Of a stretch of DNA of 64,000 nucleotides, positions 1-9,485 are shown in pieces. The DNA is from Halalkalibaculum roseum. GTDB taxonomy: Bacteria; Bacteroidota; Rhodothermia; Balneolales; Balneolaceae. Position 1 is the stretch's first letter. Every line of letters begins with the position of its first letter. The stretch lies in assembly GCF_011059145.1 (NCBI RefSeq), contig NZ_JAALLT010000001.1, positions 479,250 through 543,249 on the forward strand. Reading direction: 5' to 3'. Position numbers and translations under genes: made by a program. The notes beneath the pieces are model-generated. The model was given only the letters and a program-made list of their open reading frames with translations. It did not search any database and had not been told where the DNA came from.

Positions 1-136
1 CCTGACCGTCATACAAATCTTTGAGATCCGAGTTGAATATGATCTGCACGTCATTCTCATCCGCCCAGTTAAGCGCCCGGGTGAAAGGCTCCTTAACCGA
101 ATACTTTTTTGGATTGGCTATGACAGCTAGTTTCAT
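1..136 (-). CDS. nadK: NAD kinase, N-terminal fragment (3' end outside window)
   Basis: Only the first 45 residues are present. They start with MKLAVIANPKK and continue with a pattern typical of the N-terminal Rossmann-like half of ATP-NAD kinases, which phosphorylate NAD to NADP in the cytosol. The ATG (134-136, read on the minus strand) lies 11 bases after the stop of the upstream binding-protein gene, so the two are probably co-transcribed with ddl. The catalytic GGDG motif would lie outside the window and cannot be checked, so the call rests on the N-terminus alone. Confidence 0.65.
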   Translation of the reverse strand, partial: MKLAVIANPKKYSVKEPFTRALNWADENDVQIIFNSDLKDLYDGQ

Positions 137-147
137 ATTTAAAACGT

Positions 148-1656
148 TTATGGGACGAGGGAGGTGGTTACAGTTCGCATATCCAGCCACCAGGGAAACG
201 AATTAAAGTACAGATTTTCTATTTCGTTTTGACTGAGTGCTTTTTGATGTACCCGGAAACTAAGTAGCCTATCTTCAGAGTATTCCGGAATATACCCGCT
301 ATAAAATGGCAGGTTATGGGTGGTATATAGTCCGATATTTCGGGTTGGTGTGAATATATTGTAGACCCGAAGCGTAGCACCTGCTTCATTCAGTTTGTTT
401 CGTAATTTGACTAAAAACTGTAGGGAGTAGGAGTCATCAGTGTTCGTAATGTTCAGGGTGTCACCCTCACTGACCCTTGCCTGCACGTTATTCTGATTAT
501 TCTCTCTATTCATTGGCTTCATAAATCGAACGAAACCTGAAGGAATATTTTCAAAAGTTTCCGTAGAATCGAACAGTGCGGTAACGCCAGCGGACTTTTC
601 TCTAGACAGACCGGCATTAGAGTTTCTGTTCAGTGAGTAAAAAGTGTATCCGTTGGGATTGCTTAACCGGTAACTATCGGCATAGCTTGCTTTGAGTGCG
701 CCATTCTCGTCGAGCACTCCCTGCAGCATCTGGAGGCCAAGCTCCGGGATTATATGGATATTTCGGGTAGTGAATGACTTGAACAAATTAGCCTCCCGTT
801 TTTTAACAATAACATCCACACGATTTACGCGCGGTTGTTCCGGGTTATAATAGTCGTTAAATCTGGCAAAGGTGTAGAGGGAATCACCGCGGTTTTGCGA
901 GAGTGTAAACGGTCCGGTACCGACAGCCTTGAATTGATCCGGATTGTTATTGGTGATGGCTTCCCTTGGGTAAATCAATGCATAAGGTGAGGCCAGCTTC
1001 TGGAGTAAATGTGAATCCTTCTCTTCCAGCCTAAAGACTACAGTAGTATCGTTGGGAGTCCTTACACCGGTCACGCCGTTCAAGACCCTTTTGCCCGGAT
1101 TAAATATATTGTGCTGCTCCCGGTAAAATGGTTCAAAGCCTTCCACAGACATAAAGAGCTGTGCTGCGTGATCCGGCACTGAGTTCATGGCCATTCGATT
1201 AAAAGCAAATTTTACATCAGAGGCCTTAAATTTTCTTCCTATGCCGTTATTGAATGCATTATTGTCGTGATAATACACATTGTTGCGAAGAGTAAAAGTG
1301 TATTGCAACGAATCATCAGTTACCGTCCAGTTTGTAGCAATACCGGGAACCACATCTCCCTGACGGTCAAACCTCACGAGACCCTCATAAACAAGCTGTA
1401 AGGCGCGCATGGTGCCGGCATTCTCAGCAAACAGGGGATCCATTGTAGGAATGGGATTGATTTCACCTATATTTATCTGACGGAAGGCTGCGGAAGGTTC
1501 ACTGGCAGTGGTATCTGTAGTTTCCGAGGTATCAGGAGCTGCAGCAATCGGATTTTGGCGAACCACTGTGGTCTCCGGGCCTTTGCAACCTGTTACCAGT
1601 ACAATAGCAAATAGAAACAATAAAGAGAGGCGTGCAAGAGATTTCTGTTTCATCAT
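148..1656 (-). CDS. Peptide/nickel-type ABC transporter substrate-binding lipoprotein (SBP family 5)
   Basis: A 502-residue extracytoplasmic solute-binding protein of the oligopeptide/dipeptide (family 5) class. Residues 1-24 form a lipoprotein signal (hydrophobic core, then VTGC), so Cys24 would be lipidated. The mature part starts with a Thr/Ser-rich linker, then the family's typical opening (GEINPIPTMDPLFAENAGT), the VYEGLVRFD segment, and a TLRNNVYYHD block. No permease or ATPase gene is adjacent, so it is an orphan component here. It sits between ddl and nadK on the same strand, with 57 bases to ddl. The ligand cannot be read from the sequence; peptides, including cell-wall peptides, are only a guess from the ddl neighbourhood. 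Confidence 0.85.
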   Translation of the reverse strand: MMKQKSLARLSLLFLFAIVLVTGCKGPETTVVRQNPIAAAPDTSETTDTTASEPSAAFRQINIGEINPIPTMDPLFAENAGTMRALQLVYEGLVRFDRQGDVVPGIATNWTVTDDSLQYTFTLRNNVYYHDNNAFNNGIGRKFKASDVKFAFNRMAMNSVPDHAAQLFMSVEGFEPFYREQHNIFNPGKRVLNGVTGVRTPNDTTVVFRLEEKDSHLLQKLASPYALIYPREAITNNNPDQFKAVGTGPFTLSQNRGDSLYTFARFNDYYNPEQPRVNRVDVIVKKREANLFKSFTTRNIHIIPELGLQMLQGVLDENGALKASYADSYRLSNPNGYTFYSLNRNSNAGLSREKSAGVTALFDSTETFENIPSGFVRFMKPMNRENNQNNVQARVSEGDTLNITNTDDSYSLQFLVKLRNKLNEAGATLRVYNIFTPTRNIGLYTTHNLPFYSGYIPEYSEDRLLSFRVHQKALSQNEIENLYFNSFPWWLDMRTVTTSLVP

Positions 1657-1713
1657 ATCAATAGTAATTAATGAGTTTAAATGGGACCAAAACAGGATCC
1701 AAATCGGACCTGT

Positions 1714-2907
1714 TTAATCATTGCTGCCTTTCAGACCTTTAATACCTTTCACGGCTTTTTCACTCAGCAAGTTGGTCTCATAGCTTCGGATCCTTCCGAT
1801 TTTTAAACGATGTTTTTTAATAGCAATCTCAACGAGTTCAAGCATTAAATCAGTCATATTCATTCCACTTTCCTCCCACAAGTAAAAAGAGAAGGAGCCG
1901 GGAATGGTGTTAATTTCGTTGAAATAAACTTCGTGCGTATCGGCATTGACCAGAAAGTCTAGTCGTGCAACGCCGCTTGCACGAAAAGTCTTGAATATCT
2001 TGAGCGAAAGGTTCTGTATTTTCGCAGTCAGCTCGTCGGAAATATCGGCCGGAATGATCCTGTCGGCAGATGCCATTCCCTTGCTTCCTTGTCCGTCGCT
2101 TTGATACTTGTCTTCAAAAGAGAGTGTCTCTTCCTGACCCAAGGGACGCTCACAGACGCTTGTCTGCAGTTCGTCACCATGACCCAGTACGGAACAGTTG
2201 ATTTCCATCAGCGGTGTAATTGCTTCTTCAACCACCAGCTCCTGGTCATATCGAAAAGCAGTTTCGATACTGTCGATGAGCGACTTCCGGTCGTCAGCCT
2301 TGGATACCCCGATGCTGCTGCCAAGACTAACCGGTTTGGTGATTACTGAGAATCCCATCTTTGTGATACTTTCCAGAATTTCATCTTGCCTCTCCTCCCA
2401 CTCATTCTCATTAAAGGAAACTCCGGACGTAACTGGGATATCATGGGCCATGCACAACTCTTTGGCCTTTACTTTGTCCATACCAAGGCTGGATGCAAAA
2501 ACACCGCTACCTCCAAAGGGGATGTTATACAGATCACAGGCTCCCTGAAAAGCCCCGTTTTCCCCTTCTGATCCATGGAATGCAGGAATAATAGCGTATA
2601 TTGAATGTTTTTTTGGCTTCGAAAGAAAGCCTTTGCTTTCCGTTTCCAGGAGGATGGGTTTACCCAAATCGTCATGCGAGAAAGTACATTCGATTGCTTC
2701 TTCCTCGAGTTTCTTGAGATCTTTATAATTCTCCAGCTCCCGAAGAGGATCACCGGTTAACCAGCGACCTGATTTTGTGATGTAGAGAGGCTGAAGCCTG
2801 TAGTCGGTATCTTTCAATGAAGAAATTGCCTGCATGGCAGTTAAAACCGATACTTCATGCTCCGGTGACATCCCTCCGAAGGCAACAACAATGGTTCGCT
2901 GGCTCAT
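1714..2907 (-). CDS. ddl: D-alanine--D-alanine ligase
   Basis: An ATP-grasp ligase that joins two D-alanines for the peptidoglycan precursor, acting in the cytosol. The N-terminus carries the Ddl signature GGMSPEHEVS (residues 11-20). The middle has HGSEGENGAFQG and GGSGVFASSLGMDK, and the C-terminal metal-binding part has VARLDFLV and FNEINTIPGS, with the Glu/Asn residues that bind Mg. At 397 residues it is somewhat longer than the usual 310-370. It is probably the first gene of a minus-strand unit with the binding lipoprotein and nadK. It lies away from the murG-ftsZ cluster at the other end of the window. Confidence 0.95.
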   Translation of the reverse strand: MSQRTIVVAFGGMSPEHEVSVLTAMQAISSLKDTDYRLQPLYITKSGRWLTGDPLRELENYKDLKKLEEEAIECTFSHDDLGKPILLETESKGFLSKPKKHSIYAIIPAFHGSEGENGAFQGACDLYNIPFGGSGVFASSLGMDKVKAKELCMAHDIPVTSGVSFNENEWEERQDEILESITKMGFSVITKPVSLGSSIGVSKADDRKSLIDSIETAFRYDQELVVEEAITPLMEINCSVLGHGDELQTSVCERPLGQEETLSFEDKYQSDGQGSKGMASADRIIPADISDELTAKIQNLSLKIFKTFRASGVARLDFLVNADTHEVYFNEINTIPGSFSFYLWEESGMNMTDLMLELVEIAIKKHRLKIGRIRSYETNLLSEKAVKGIKGLKGSND

Positions 2908-3033
2908 AGAATTACTTAATGACGTATTGAATTTTCAGTTCAATGATAAGAAAAGATCATTTGATATGTTATAGCTATAAGCCCGTGAAGGAGTTCCTAT
3001 GGTTATACCACAAAGTCACAAAGATATATAAGA

Positions 3034-5211
3034 CTACTCCTGATTGGCGGCCATGTAGTAGAGTTGTAGAATGCGGAGCTCACTGTAGCCTACCTCTTTG
3101 TCCATATCATTATAGATTACCCGCAGCAGCTCGGGACCCCTGCGATCCATCGATTCCATAACCTCATCACGTTTTCTAACCGACAGTTCGGAAGCTTCCG
3201 CAATTCCTTCGGTACGAAGAGAGTTGCCCTCTTCCAGGTAAGTTTTCAAATGTTTGATGATAGTAACATCCTTGACCCCGTACTGCTCGGCCAGGTGTTC
3301 GATGGATTGACCCTCGTTAAAGGCCTCGGCAATCTGCACGTGTTTCTTTTTAGAGGATGATTTCTTCGCTTTCTTCTTCAGCGTCTTTACACGTTCTTCG
3401 ATCTCATTCTCATCAGTATATTCTTTGATGATCTTACCGAAGATATCGCCATACCGTTTCAGTTTTGCTGAACCCACTCCGTAGATCTGCATCATGTGCT
3501 CTTCATTCTGAGGAAAATAATACGACATCTCCATTAGCGTGGTATCGGGGAATATGGTGTAGGGTGGAATACCTTTCTGATCGGCCAGTTCTTTTCGTTT
3601 TTCTCGTAGCTGCTCAAACAGTTTTTCGTCGTATTTATTTTCAACATCCGAACTGGTTCTATCCACAGCTTTTCCGTTTACGGTTGCCGCTGTGCGGTCA
3701 AGCGTTCCGAATACATTTTCATGTCCATTCAGCACATTTCGAGCCTGCTCTTTCAATTTCAGACTACCGTATTTTTGATCTTTTTCCAGGTAATCCTGAC
3801 GCAGCAGCAGGCGGGAGAGCTGCACCCACTGGTCTTTTGACCACTCCATACCGATTCCATAAGTAGAAAGTTCGTTATGGTCATTTTCAAGTACTTTCTT
3901 GGATTTGGAACCTCGCAACACATCTGCAATATAGTTGGCGCCGTAGGTCTCATCCGTTCTTACAATGCAGGACAGATATTTCTGAGCCTGTACGGTTAGA
4001 TCTTCCACTTCGGCGTCCAGGGAAAGGCAATTGTCGCACATACCGCACTCATCCTTTTCATACTCCTCACCAAAGTAATTGAGCAGGGGTTTTCTTCGGC
4101 ATTCGGTGGCTTCCAGAAACTTTAGCAACGATTTGAGATGCTGCTCGGCAATTTTCTTCTCTTCATCTTCTTTCTGGTTGATGAAGTACCTGATCTTCTG
4201 GGTGTCGGAATAACTGAACAGCAACAGACAGTCGGCGCGCAACCCGTCTCTGCCGGCACGTCCAATCTGCTGGTAGTACGATTCAATATTCTTGGGCATA
4301 TCATAGTGAACCACAAAGCGAACGTCAGGCTTGTTGATACCCATACCAAAGGCAATAGTAGCCACGATGATGTTGACATCATCCCGGATAAACGCTTCCT
4401 GGTTTCTGTTTCGAACTGTCTCGGAAAGTCCGGCGTGATAGGGCTTCACCGAGTGTCCCTCTTTCTTGAGATCCACGTAGAGCTCATCCACCTGCCGCCG
4501 GGAGAAACAGTAGATAATGCCTGATTGCTTTTTACGGGTGTAGAGGAAATCGAGTACCTGATCAGTGGGTCCGTCCTTATCGGCGACTTTTAGAAAAAGA
4601 TTTTTACGATCAAAACTGGCCAGATAGGTCTCGGAGTCCTTCATCCCGAGCGTTTGTTTGATGTCTTCTCTCACCCGTGGGGTTGCGGTAGCGGTGAGTG
4701 CCAGACAGGCGGCATCGGGAAAATCCTTTCGAACTTCTACCAGCTGCCGGTATTCAGGACGGAAGTCGTGGCCCCATTCCGAAATACAGTGCGCTTCGTC
4801 AATGGTGAAGCAATCAATATCGAGTCCGGAGAGCAGTTCCCTGGTCTTGGGCATCAGCAGGGTTTCCGGGGCTAGGTAGAGCATGTCAACGCTGCCCTTT
4901 TTTAGCTTTTCAATATTGGCCTGGTACTCTTCCGGGGTGAGCGAACTGTTGAGGTAGACCGCAGGAATATCAAACTGGTGAAGCTGCTCAACCTGGTCTT
5001 TCATCAGGGAGATAAGCGGTGAGACTACTATGGTCAAGCCATCAAAAATGATAGCGGGTATCTGGTAGCAGAGAGATTTTCCGCCACCGGTAGGCATAAT
5101 CACCAGGGCATCTTTCTTGTTAAGTACCTGTTCTATGACCTCTTCCTGCAAAGGACGGAAGGTTTCATAGCCAAATACATCATTAAGCTTCTTTTTTGCT
5201 TCTTTAATCAT
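3034..5211 (-). CDS. recQ: ATP-dependent DNA helicase RecQ
   Basis: A 725-residue 3'-5' superfamily 2 helicase for recombination and replication-fork repair. Visible parts in order: Walker A PTGGGKS at residues 40-46, DEAH box at 138-141, a second RecA-like domain ending in QQIGRAGRDG (motif VI), a four-cysteine zinc site (an ECRRKP cysteine, then CGMCDNC), an RQC winged-helix region, an HRDC domain (around 515-595, with IYGVGSAKLKRYG), a Lys-rich linker, and a C-terminal helix-turn-helix segment (around 620-660, AEQYGVKDVTIIKHL). The last is seen in longer Bacteroidota-type RecQs. It is monocistronic in appearance: 126 bases separate it from ddl and 150 from carB. Confidence 0.95.
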   Translation of the reverse strand: MIKEAKKKLNDVFGYETFRPLQEEVIEQVLNKKDALVIMPTGGGKSLCYQIPAIIFDGLTIVVSPLISLMKDQVEQLHQFDIPAVYLNSSLTPEEYQANIEKLKKGSVDMLYLAPETLLMPKTRELLSGLDIDCFTIDEAHCISEWGHDFRPEYRQLVEVRKDFPDAACLALTATATPRVREDIKQTLGMKDSETYLASFDRKNLFLKVADKDGPTDQVLDFLYTRKKQSGIIYCFSRRQVDELYVDLKKEGHSVKPYHAGLSETVRNRNQEAFIRDDVNIIVATIAFGMGINKPDVRFVVHYDMPKNIESYYQQIGRAGRDGLRADCLLLFSYSDTQKIRYFINQKEDEEKKIAEQHLKSLLKFLEATECRRKPLLNYFGEEYEKDECGMCDNCLSLDAEVEDLTVQAQKYLSCIVRTDETYGANYIADVLRGSKSKKVLENDHNELSTYGIGMEWSKDQWVQLSRLLLRQDYLEKDQKYGSLKLKEQARNVLNGHENVFGTLDRTAATVNGKAVDRTSSDVENKYDEKLFEQLREKRKELADQKGIPPYTIFPDTTLMEMSYYFPQNEEHMMQIYGVGSAKLKRYGDIFGKIIKEYTDENEIEERVKTLKKKAKKSSSKKKHVQIAEAFNEGQSIEHLAEQYGVKDVTIIKHLKTYLEEGNSLRTEGIAEASELSVRKRDEVMESMDRRGPELLRVIYNDMDKEVGYSELRILQLYYMAANQE

Positions 5212-5235
5212 TAGAATTAAATCAGTTTATAACGG

Positions 5236-5296
5236 AACACGGATCACACAGATCAACACTGAATTTGTAACTACTAAAATCTGCGTTATCCGCGTT
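5236..5296. repeat. CACAGAT-type imperfect palindrome between carB and recQ
   Basis: Left arm 5236-5253 (AACACGGATCACACAGAT) pairs with right arm 5279-5296 (ATCTGCGTTATCCGCGTT) with only a few mismatches, enclosing a 25-base loop. Related palindromes with the same CAGATT/AATCTG core occur in four other spacers in this window, most of them in the heme cluster. Confidence 0.6.
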
Positions 5297-5361
5297 CTAT
5301 TTGAAATTATTTATTAAGTAAGACCTGCTCGTATATCATTCCTTACAATACATGGAAGGAA

Positions 5362-8199
5362 TTATTTACTGAGATAGAGATTCTTAAATTCAAAGGGTTT
5401 TTTGAAATGATCGTCGTTGAAGTTCTCCATAAAGTAAATGGTTTCCCCGGTTGATTTCATTTCCGGACCCAGTTCCTTTTTCACTTCAGGGAACTTATCG
5501 AATGGGAAGACCGGCTCTTTGATAGCCCAGCCTTCCAGGGTAGAGGTTAACTCCTCTTCTGTGAAGTCCTTGAGCTTGGCACCGAGCATTACCTTGACGG
5601 CAATTTGTGCTTCTGCCCGCCCCGTGGCTTTGGCCAGGAAAGGTATGGTTCGTGTTGAGCGCGGATTGGCCTCCAGCACGTAGACTTTATCACCCCTGAC
5701 GGCATACTGCACATTCAGGAATCCGATAATGCCCATTTCATCAGCGATTCGCTCCTGGTATTCACGGATTTTTTCCAGGGCCTTATCACTGAGCGAATAG
5801 GTGGGGATCACAGCGGTGGAGTCTCCGGAATGTACCCCGGCAGGTTCTATGTGCTGCATGATACCCGCTATATGGAGCTGGTCGCCGTCGTAAACCGAGT
5901 CAACGTCCACTTCAACGGCATGTTCGAGGTATTTGTCGATAAGGAAATCGTTTTCGGGATGGGTTTTCAAAATTGATTCGGTATATCCCTCAAGTTCCTC
6001 TTCCTTTATAGCGATACGCATTCCCTGTCCGCCTAATACGTAACTCGGACGGATCAGCACCGGGTAACCAATCTTATCGGCAATTCTGAGTGATTCCTCG
6101 ACGGTACGAGCGGTACCGTAGTTTGGGAAGGGGATGTCAAGTCTTGTTAGAAACTTAGAGAACTCACCACGGTCTTCGGCAAAGTCGATTTTTTCAAAAG
6201 GTGTACCGAAGATTTTGATTCCTTCCTTAACAAAACGCTTGCCCAATTTGAGGGCCGTTTGGCCGCCCACCTGCAGGATGACGCCTTCCGGTTTCTCATA
6301 CTCAATAATGTCGAGCACACGCTCCCAGTAGACGGGTTCAAAATAGAGTTTGTCTGCGATATCGAAGTCAGTGGAAACAGTCTCCGGATTGCAGTTGACC
6401 ATTATGGCTTCGTAGCCCATCTCCTGGGCGGCAATAACCGAGTGTACGCAGGAGTAATCGAATTCGATACCTTGTCCGATACGGTTCGGACCGCTACCCA
6501 GTATCAGTACTTTCTTTTTATCGGTTACATCGCTTTCGTTTTCACCTTCATAGGCAGAATAGTAATAGGGTGTTTCAGCAGGGAATTCGGCGGCACAGGT
6601 ATCAACCAGCTTGAAGGCAGGGGTTAACCCCATTTCTTTGCGATGATCGCGCACTTCTTCCTCGGTAACTTCTCCATTACTCTGACTGAGCATCCAGGCG
6701 ATCTGCGTATCGCTAAAACCGGCCTGTTTGAGTTCATAGAGATCCTCTTTGGAGATGGTATCCAGCGATTGTCCCTCTGTCCGGTTTTCAAGAGATACCA
6801 TGTATCGGATCTGCTGCAGAAACCAGGGGTCGACTTTGGTGATGTCGGCAATTTCTTCTACGGATGCGCCCATCTTAAATGCATTCCGGATGTTGAGCAA
6901 CCGGTCCCAATAGGGTTTCAGTAGCCGTTTTCGTATATACTTGCGATCCAGCTCTTCGTAACCGTCAGCTCCCAGACCGGCACGTCCTATTTCAAGTGAC
7001 TGCCAGGCCTTGTTCAAGGCCTCCGGGAAATTTCGTCCGATAGACATTACCTCTCCTACCGCTTTCATCTGGGTGGTAAGCTCTTCATCCACACCCGGGA
7101 ATTTCTCAAAGTTGAAACGCGGTGACTTAACAACTACATAGTCGATTGAAGGTTCAAAACAGGCAGAGGAGACTCCGGTAATCGGGTTAGGGAGTTCATC
7201 CAGATTATAGCCTATGGCCAGCTTGGTGGCGATCTTGGCGATGGGATAACCCGTTGCTTTCGATGCAAGGGCAGAAGAGCGGCTCACGCGTGGGTTAATT
7301 TCAATAGCCACAAACCGATCAGTGCCCGGTTCCACTGCAAACTGAACGTTACAACCCCCGGCAAAATCTCCAATGGAGTTCATCATCTTGATGGCAGCAT
7401 CCCGAAGCATTTGAAACTGCTTGTCGGTGAGGGTCTGGGAGGGTGCTACTGTAACGGAATCCCCGGTATGTACACCCATGGGATCGATATTTTCAACGGT
7501 ACAGATAATGACTACCGTATCATTGGGATCGCGTAGCAGCTCCAGTTCATATTCTTTCCAGCCGAATATGGACTCTTCAATCAGTACCTGGTGTACCGGA
7601 CTCAGTTCCAGTCCGCGCAGAACCTTACGTTCAAATTCATCCTCATTCCATACTATACCGCCTCCGGCTCCGCCCATTGTAAAGGAGGGACGAATGACTA
7701 TCGGAAGTCCGCCGAGTTCTTCAGTAATTTCCTTTGCTTCAAGCAGTGAATCGGCAATACGGCTACGGCACTGCGGGATGTCAATGTCATCCATCAGATC
7801 CCTGAACTTTTGGCGATCTTCTGTAATTTCTACCGCGTCAATATTTACGCCGATCACATCGATCCCCTTTTCAGTCCAGAAATTCTCCTGTTGGAGGTCC
7901 CGGGTCAGGTTGAGTCCCGTTTGACCGCCCATCGTTGGTAACACAGCATCCGGCTTCTCCTTTTCCACAATCTCCTTGATAGAATCCGTCGTCAAGGGTT
8001 TCAGGTAAATGGAGTCGGCCATCAACGGATCGGTCATGATTGTGGCCGGATTGGAATTTATGAGAACAACTTCATATCCGTCTTCTTTCAGGGAGCGGCA
8101 GGCCTGGGAACCGGAGTAATCAAACTCGGCAGCCTGGCCGATAACAATGGGTCCGGAGCCAATGATCAGGATTTTGTGGATGTCGTCGCGTCGTGGCAT
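5362..8199 (-). CDS. carB: Carbamoyl-phosphate synthase large subunit, lacking the C-terminal MGS domain
   Basis: Synthesises carbamoyl phosphate from bicarbonate, ammonia (delivered by CarA) and two ATP, for pyrimidine and arginine synthesis. It has the two homologous halves: IIGSGPIVIGQAAEFDYSG opens the carboxyphosphate half and ILGSGPNRIGQGIEFDYS (about residue 560) opens the carbamoyl-phosphate half, each followed by an ATP-grasp domain (IRPSFTMGGAGGG and IRPSYVLGGQGMR). The protein is 945 residues against about 1,070 in E. coli; it stops at FKNLYLSK, where the methylglyoxal-synthase-like allosteric domain would begin. The 150 bases before recQ do not encode that domain in any frame, so this is not a simple frameshift. 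From memory, many Bacteroidota CarB proteins are similarly short. It follows carA by 117 bases. Confidence 0.95.
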   Translation of the reverse strand: MPRRDDIHKILIIGSGPIVIGQAAEFDYSGSQACRSLKEDGYEVVLINSNPATIMTDPLMADSIYLKPLTTDSIKEIVEKEKPDAVLPTMGGQTGLNLTRDLQQENFWTEKGIDVIGVNIDAVEITEDRQKFRDLMDDIDIPQCRSRIADSLLEAKEITEELGGLPIVIRPSFTMGGAGGGIVWNEDEFERKVLRGLELSPVHQVLIEESIFGWKEYELELLRDPNDTVVIICTVENIDPMGVHTGDSVTVAPSQTLTDKQFQMLRDAAIKMMNSIGDFAGGCNVQFAVEPGTDRFVAIEINPRVSRSSALASKATGYPIAKIATKLAIGYNLDELPNPITGVSSACFEPSIDYVVVKSPRFNFEKFPGVDEELTTQMKAVGEVMSIGRNFPEALNKAWQSLEIGRAGLGADGYEELDRKYIRKRLLKPYWDRLLNIRNAFKMGASVEEIADITKVDPWFLQQIRYMVSLENRTEGQSLDTISKEDLYELKQAGFSDTQIAWMLSQSNGEVTEEEVRDHRKEMGLTPAFKLVDTCAAEFPAETPYYYSAYEGENESDVTDKKKVLILGSGPNRIGQGIEFDYSCVHSVIAAQEMGYEAIMVNCNPETVSTDFDIADKLYFEPVYWERVLDIIEYEKPEGVILQVGGQTALKLGKRFVKEGIKIFGTPFEKIDFAEDRGEFSKFLTRLDIPFPNYGTARTVEESLRIADKIGYPVLIRPSYVLGGQGMRIAIKEEELEGYTESILKTHPENDFLIDKYLEHAVEVDVDSVYDGDQLHIAGIMQHIEPAGVHSGDSTAVIPTYSLSDKALEKIREYQERIADEMGIIGFLNVQYAVRGDKVYVLEANPRSTRTIPFLAKATGRAEAQIAVKVMLGAKLKDFTEEELTSTLEGWAIKEPVFPFDKFPEVKKELGPEMKSTGETIYFMENFNDDHFKKPFEFKNLYLSK

Positions 8200-8224
8200 T
8201 TCCTTTATTTGATTTTAAAATTAT

Positions 8225-8316
8225 GAATTGAACACTGATAAAACGGAAAAAGCAGATTTATGCTGATTTTCAAAATATTTTCTGTGTTGGTCCACATAAC
8301 CTGTTTTCTCCGTATT
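8225..8316. repeat. Weak palindromic spacer between carA and carB
   Basis: The 117-base carA-carB spacer contains ACGGAAAAAGCAG near its 5' side and CTGTTTTCTCCGT near its 3' side, which pair with two mismatches. The style resembles the other CACAGAT-type spacer palindromes in this window, but the core is poorly kept. Confidence 0.35.
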
Positions 8317-9438
8317 CTACTTGACCGGTTCTCCTTTTTCTTCCTTAATCATATCCAGGAAACGGTCGAACAGATATGAAGAGTCATGGGGACCGGGGGA
8401 GGCTTCGGGATGATACTGTACCGACATGCCCGGGAAGTTTTTGAAGCGCAGCCCTTCAATGGTATTGTCATTCAGATTCACATGGGTGACTTCTACCAGA
8501 GATTCATCCAGTTGGTCTTCATCAACTGCAAAGCCGTGATTCTGGGTCGTGATTTCAACGCTTCCTGCTTCAAGGTTTTTCACCGGGTGGTTTGCCCCAC
8601 GGTGGCCTACAAACATTTTACGGGTAGAAATCCCTTCAGAAAGGGCCATCAGCTGGTGCCCCAGACAGATGCCGAAAATTGGCTTTCCGGTTTCCTTGGC
8701 AAATTCAACCGCCTCCAGGGCATATTTAGCCGTGGCCTCAGGATCACCGGGACCATTACTGAAAAAGAAACCGTCAGGCTTCCAGCTTGTCAGTTCTTCT
8801 TTAAACTCCCCCTTGGCTGGGAAGATGCGCAAGGTGCATCCCCGCTTGACCAGGTTGTCAATAATGCTCTGTTTAATTCCATAATCGAAGGCCGCAACTT
8901 TGAAAGATCCGTCGCTATGGGCAGTCTGAGCTTCAGATCGGGTGACCTTGGTAGCCAGTTCAAGGCCTTCCATATCATCCCAGTCTTTGGCCTTCTGTAC
9001 CAGCTTATCTTCATCAAGTATTTCGGAAGAGATTACAGCATTCATCACACCTTTTGAGCGGATATGGCGAACCAGTTTGCGTGTATCCACCCCGCTGATG
9101 CCAACCACTTCATTTCTTTGAAGGTATTTCTGAAGATTTCCGTCAGCCTGCGGGTTGCTATGTTCCCATGAAAAGGATCGGGTGATAAGACCGGCAATCA
9201 TTACGCGACGTGCTTCGTCATCGCGGCTCATGGTTCCATAATTTCCGATGTGGGGATAGGTCATCATCATGAGCTGTCCGTAGTAGCTGGGGTCGGTGAA
9301 GATTTCCTGGTATCCGGTCATGCTGGTATTAAAACATAATTCACCGCCGGTGGTACCTTTCTTGCCTATGGCGTAGCCGTGTTCCACGGTGCCGTCTGAC
9401 AAAGCTATGATGGCCTTATCTCTGGGATATAGTGACAT
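8317..9438 (-). CDS. carA: Carbamoyl-phosphate synthase small (glutaminase) subunit
   Basis: Class I glutamine amidotransferase subunit that releases ammonia from glutamine and channels it to CarB. The N-terminal CarA-specific domain (ALSDGTVEHGYAIG, FNTSMTGYQEIFTDPSY) is followed by the amidotransferase domain with nucleophile Cys258 in FGICLGHQLMAL and the catalytic His/Glu pair in QYHPEASPGPHD. The length of 373 residues is normal. It is the first gene of the carAB unit; its leader carries an intrinsic-terminator hairpin (9486-9519) that may act as an attenuator. Confidence 0.96.
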   Translation of the reverse strand: MSLYPRDKAIIALSDGTVEHGYAIGKKGTTGGELCFNTSMTGYQEIFTDPSYYGQLMMMTYPHIGNYGTMSRDDEARRVMIAGLITRSFSWEHSNPQADGNLQKYLQRNEVVGISGVDTRKLVRHIRSKGVMNAVISSEILDEDKLVQKAKDWDDMEGLELATKVTRSEAQTAHSDGSFKVAAFDYGIKQSIIDNLVKRGCTLRIFPAKGEFKEELTSWKPDGFFFSNGPGDPEATAKYALEAVEFAKETGKPIFGICLGHQLMALSEGISTRKMFVGHRGANHPVKNLEAGSVEITTQNHGFAVDEDQLDESLVEVTHVNLNDNTIEGLRFKNFPGMSVQYHPEASPGPHDSSYLFDRFLDMIKEEKGEPVK

Positions 9439-9485
9439 ATTGGTCGAGATTTACAGTTGAGGATGAGGATTGGAAGTTAATACCT

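Noticed and set aside
5212-5361. Possible frameshifted remainder of carB encoding the MGS domain
   Set aside because: The 150 bases are too short and show no MGS-like coding in any frame; the end is a genuine shorter form.
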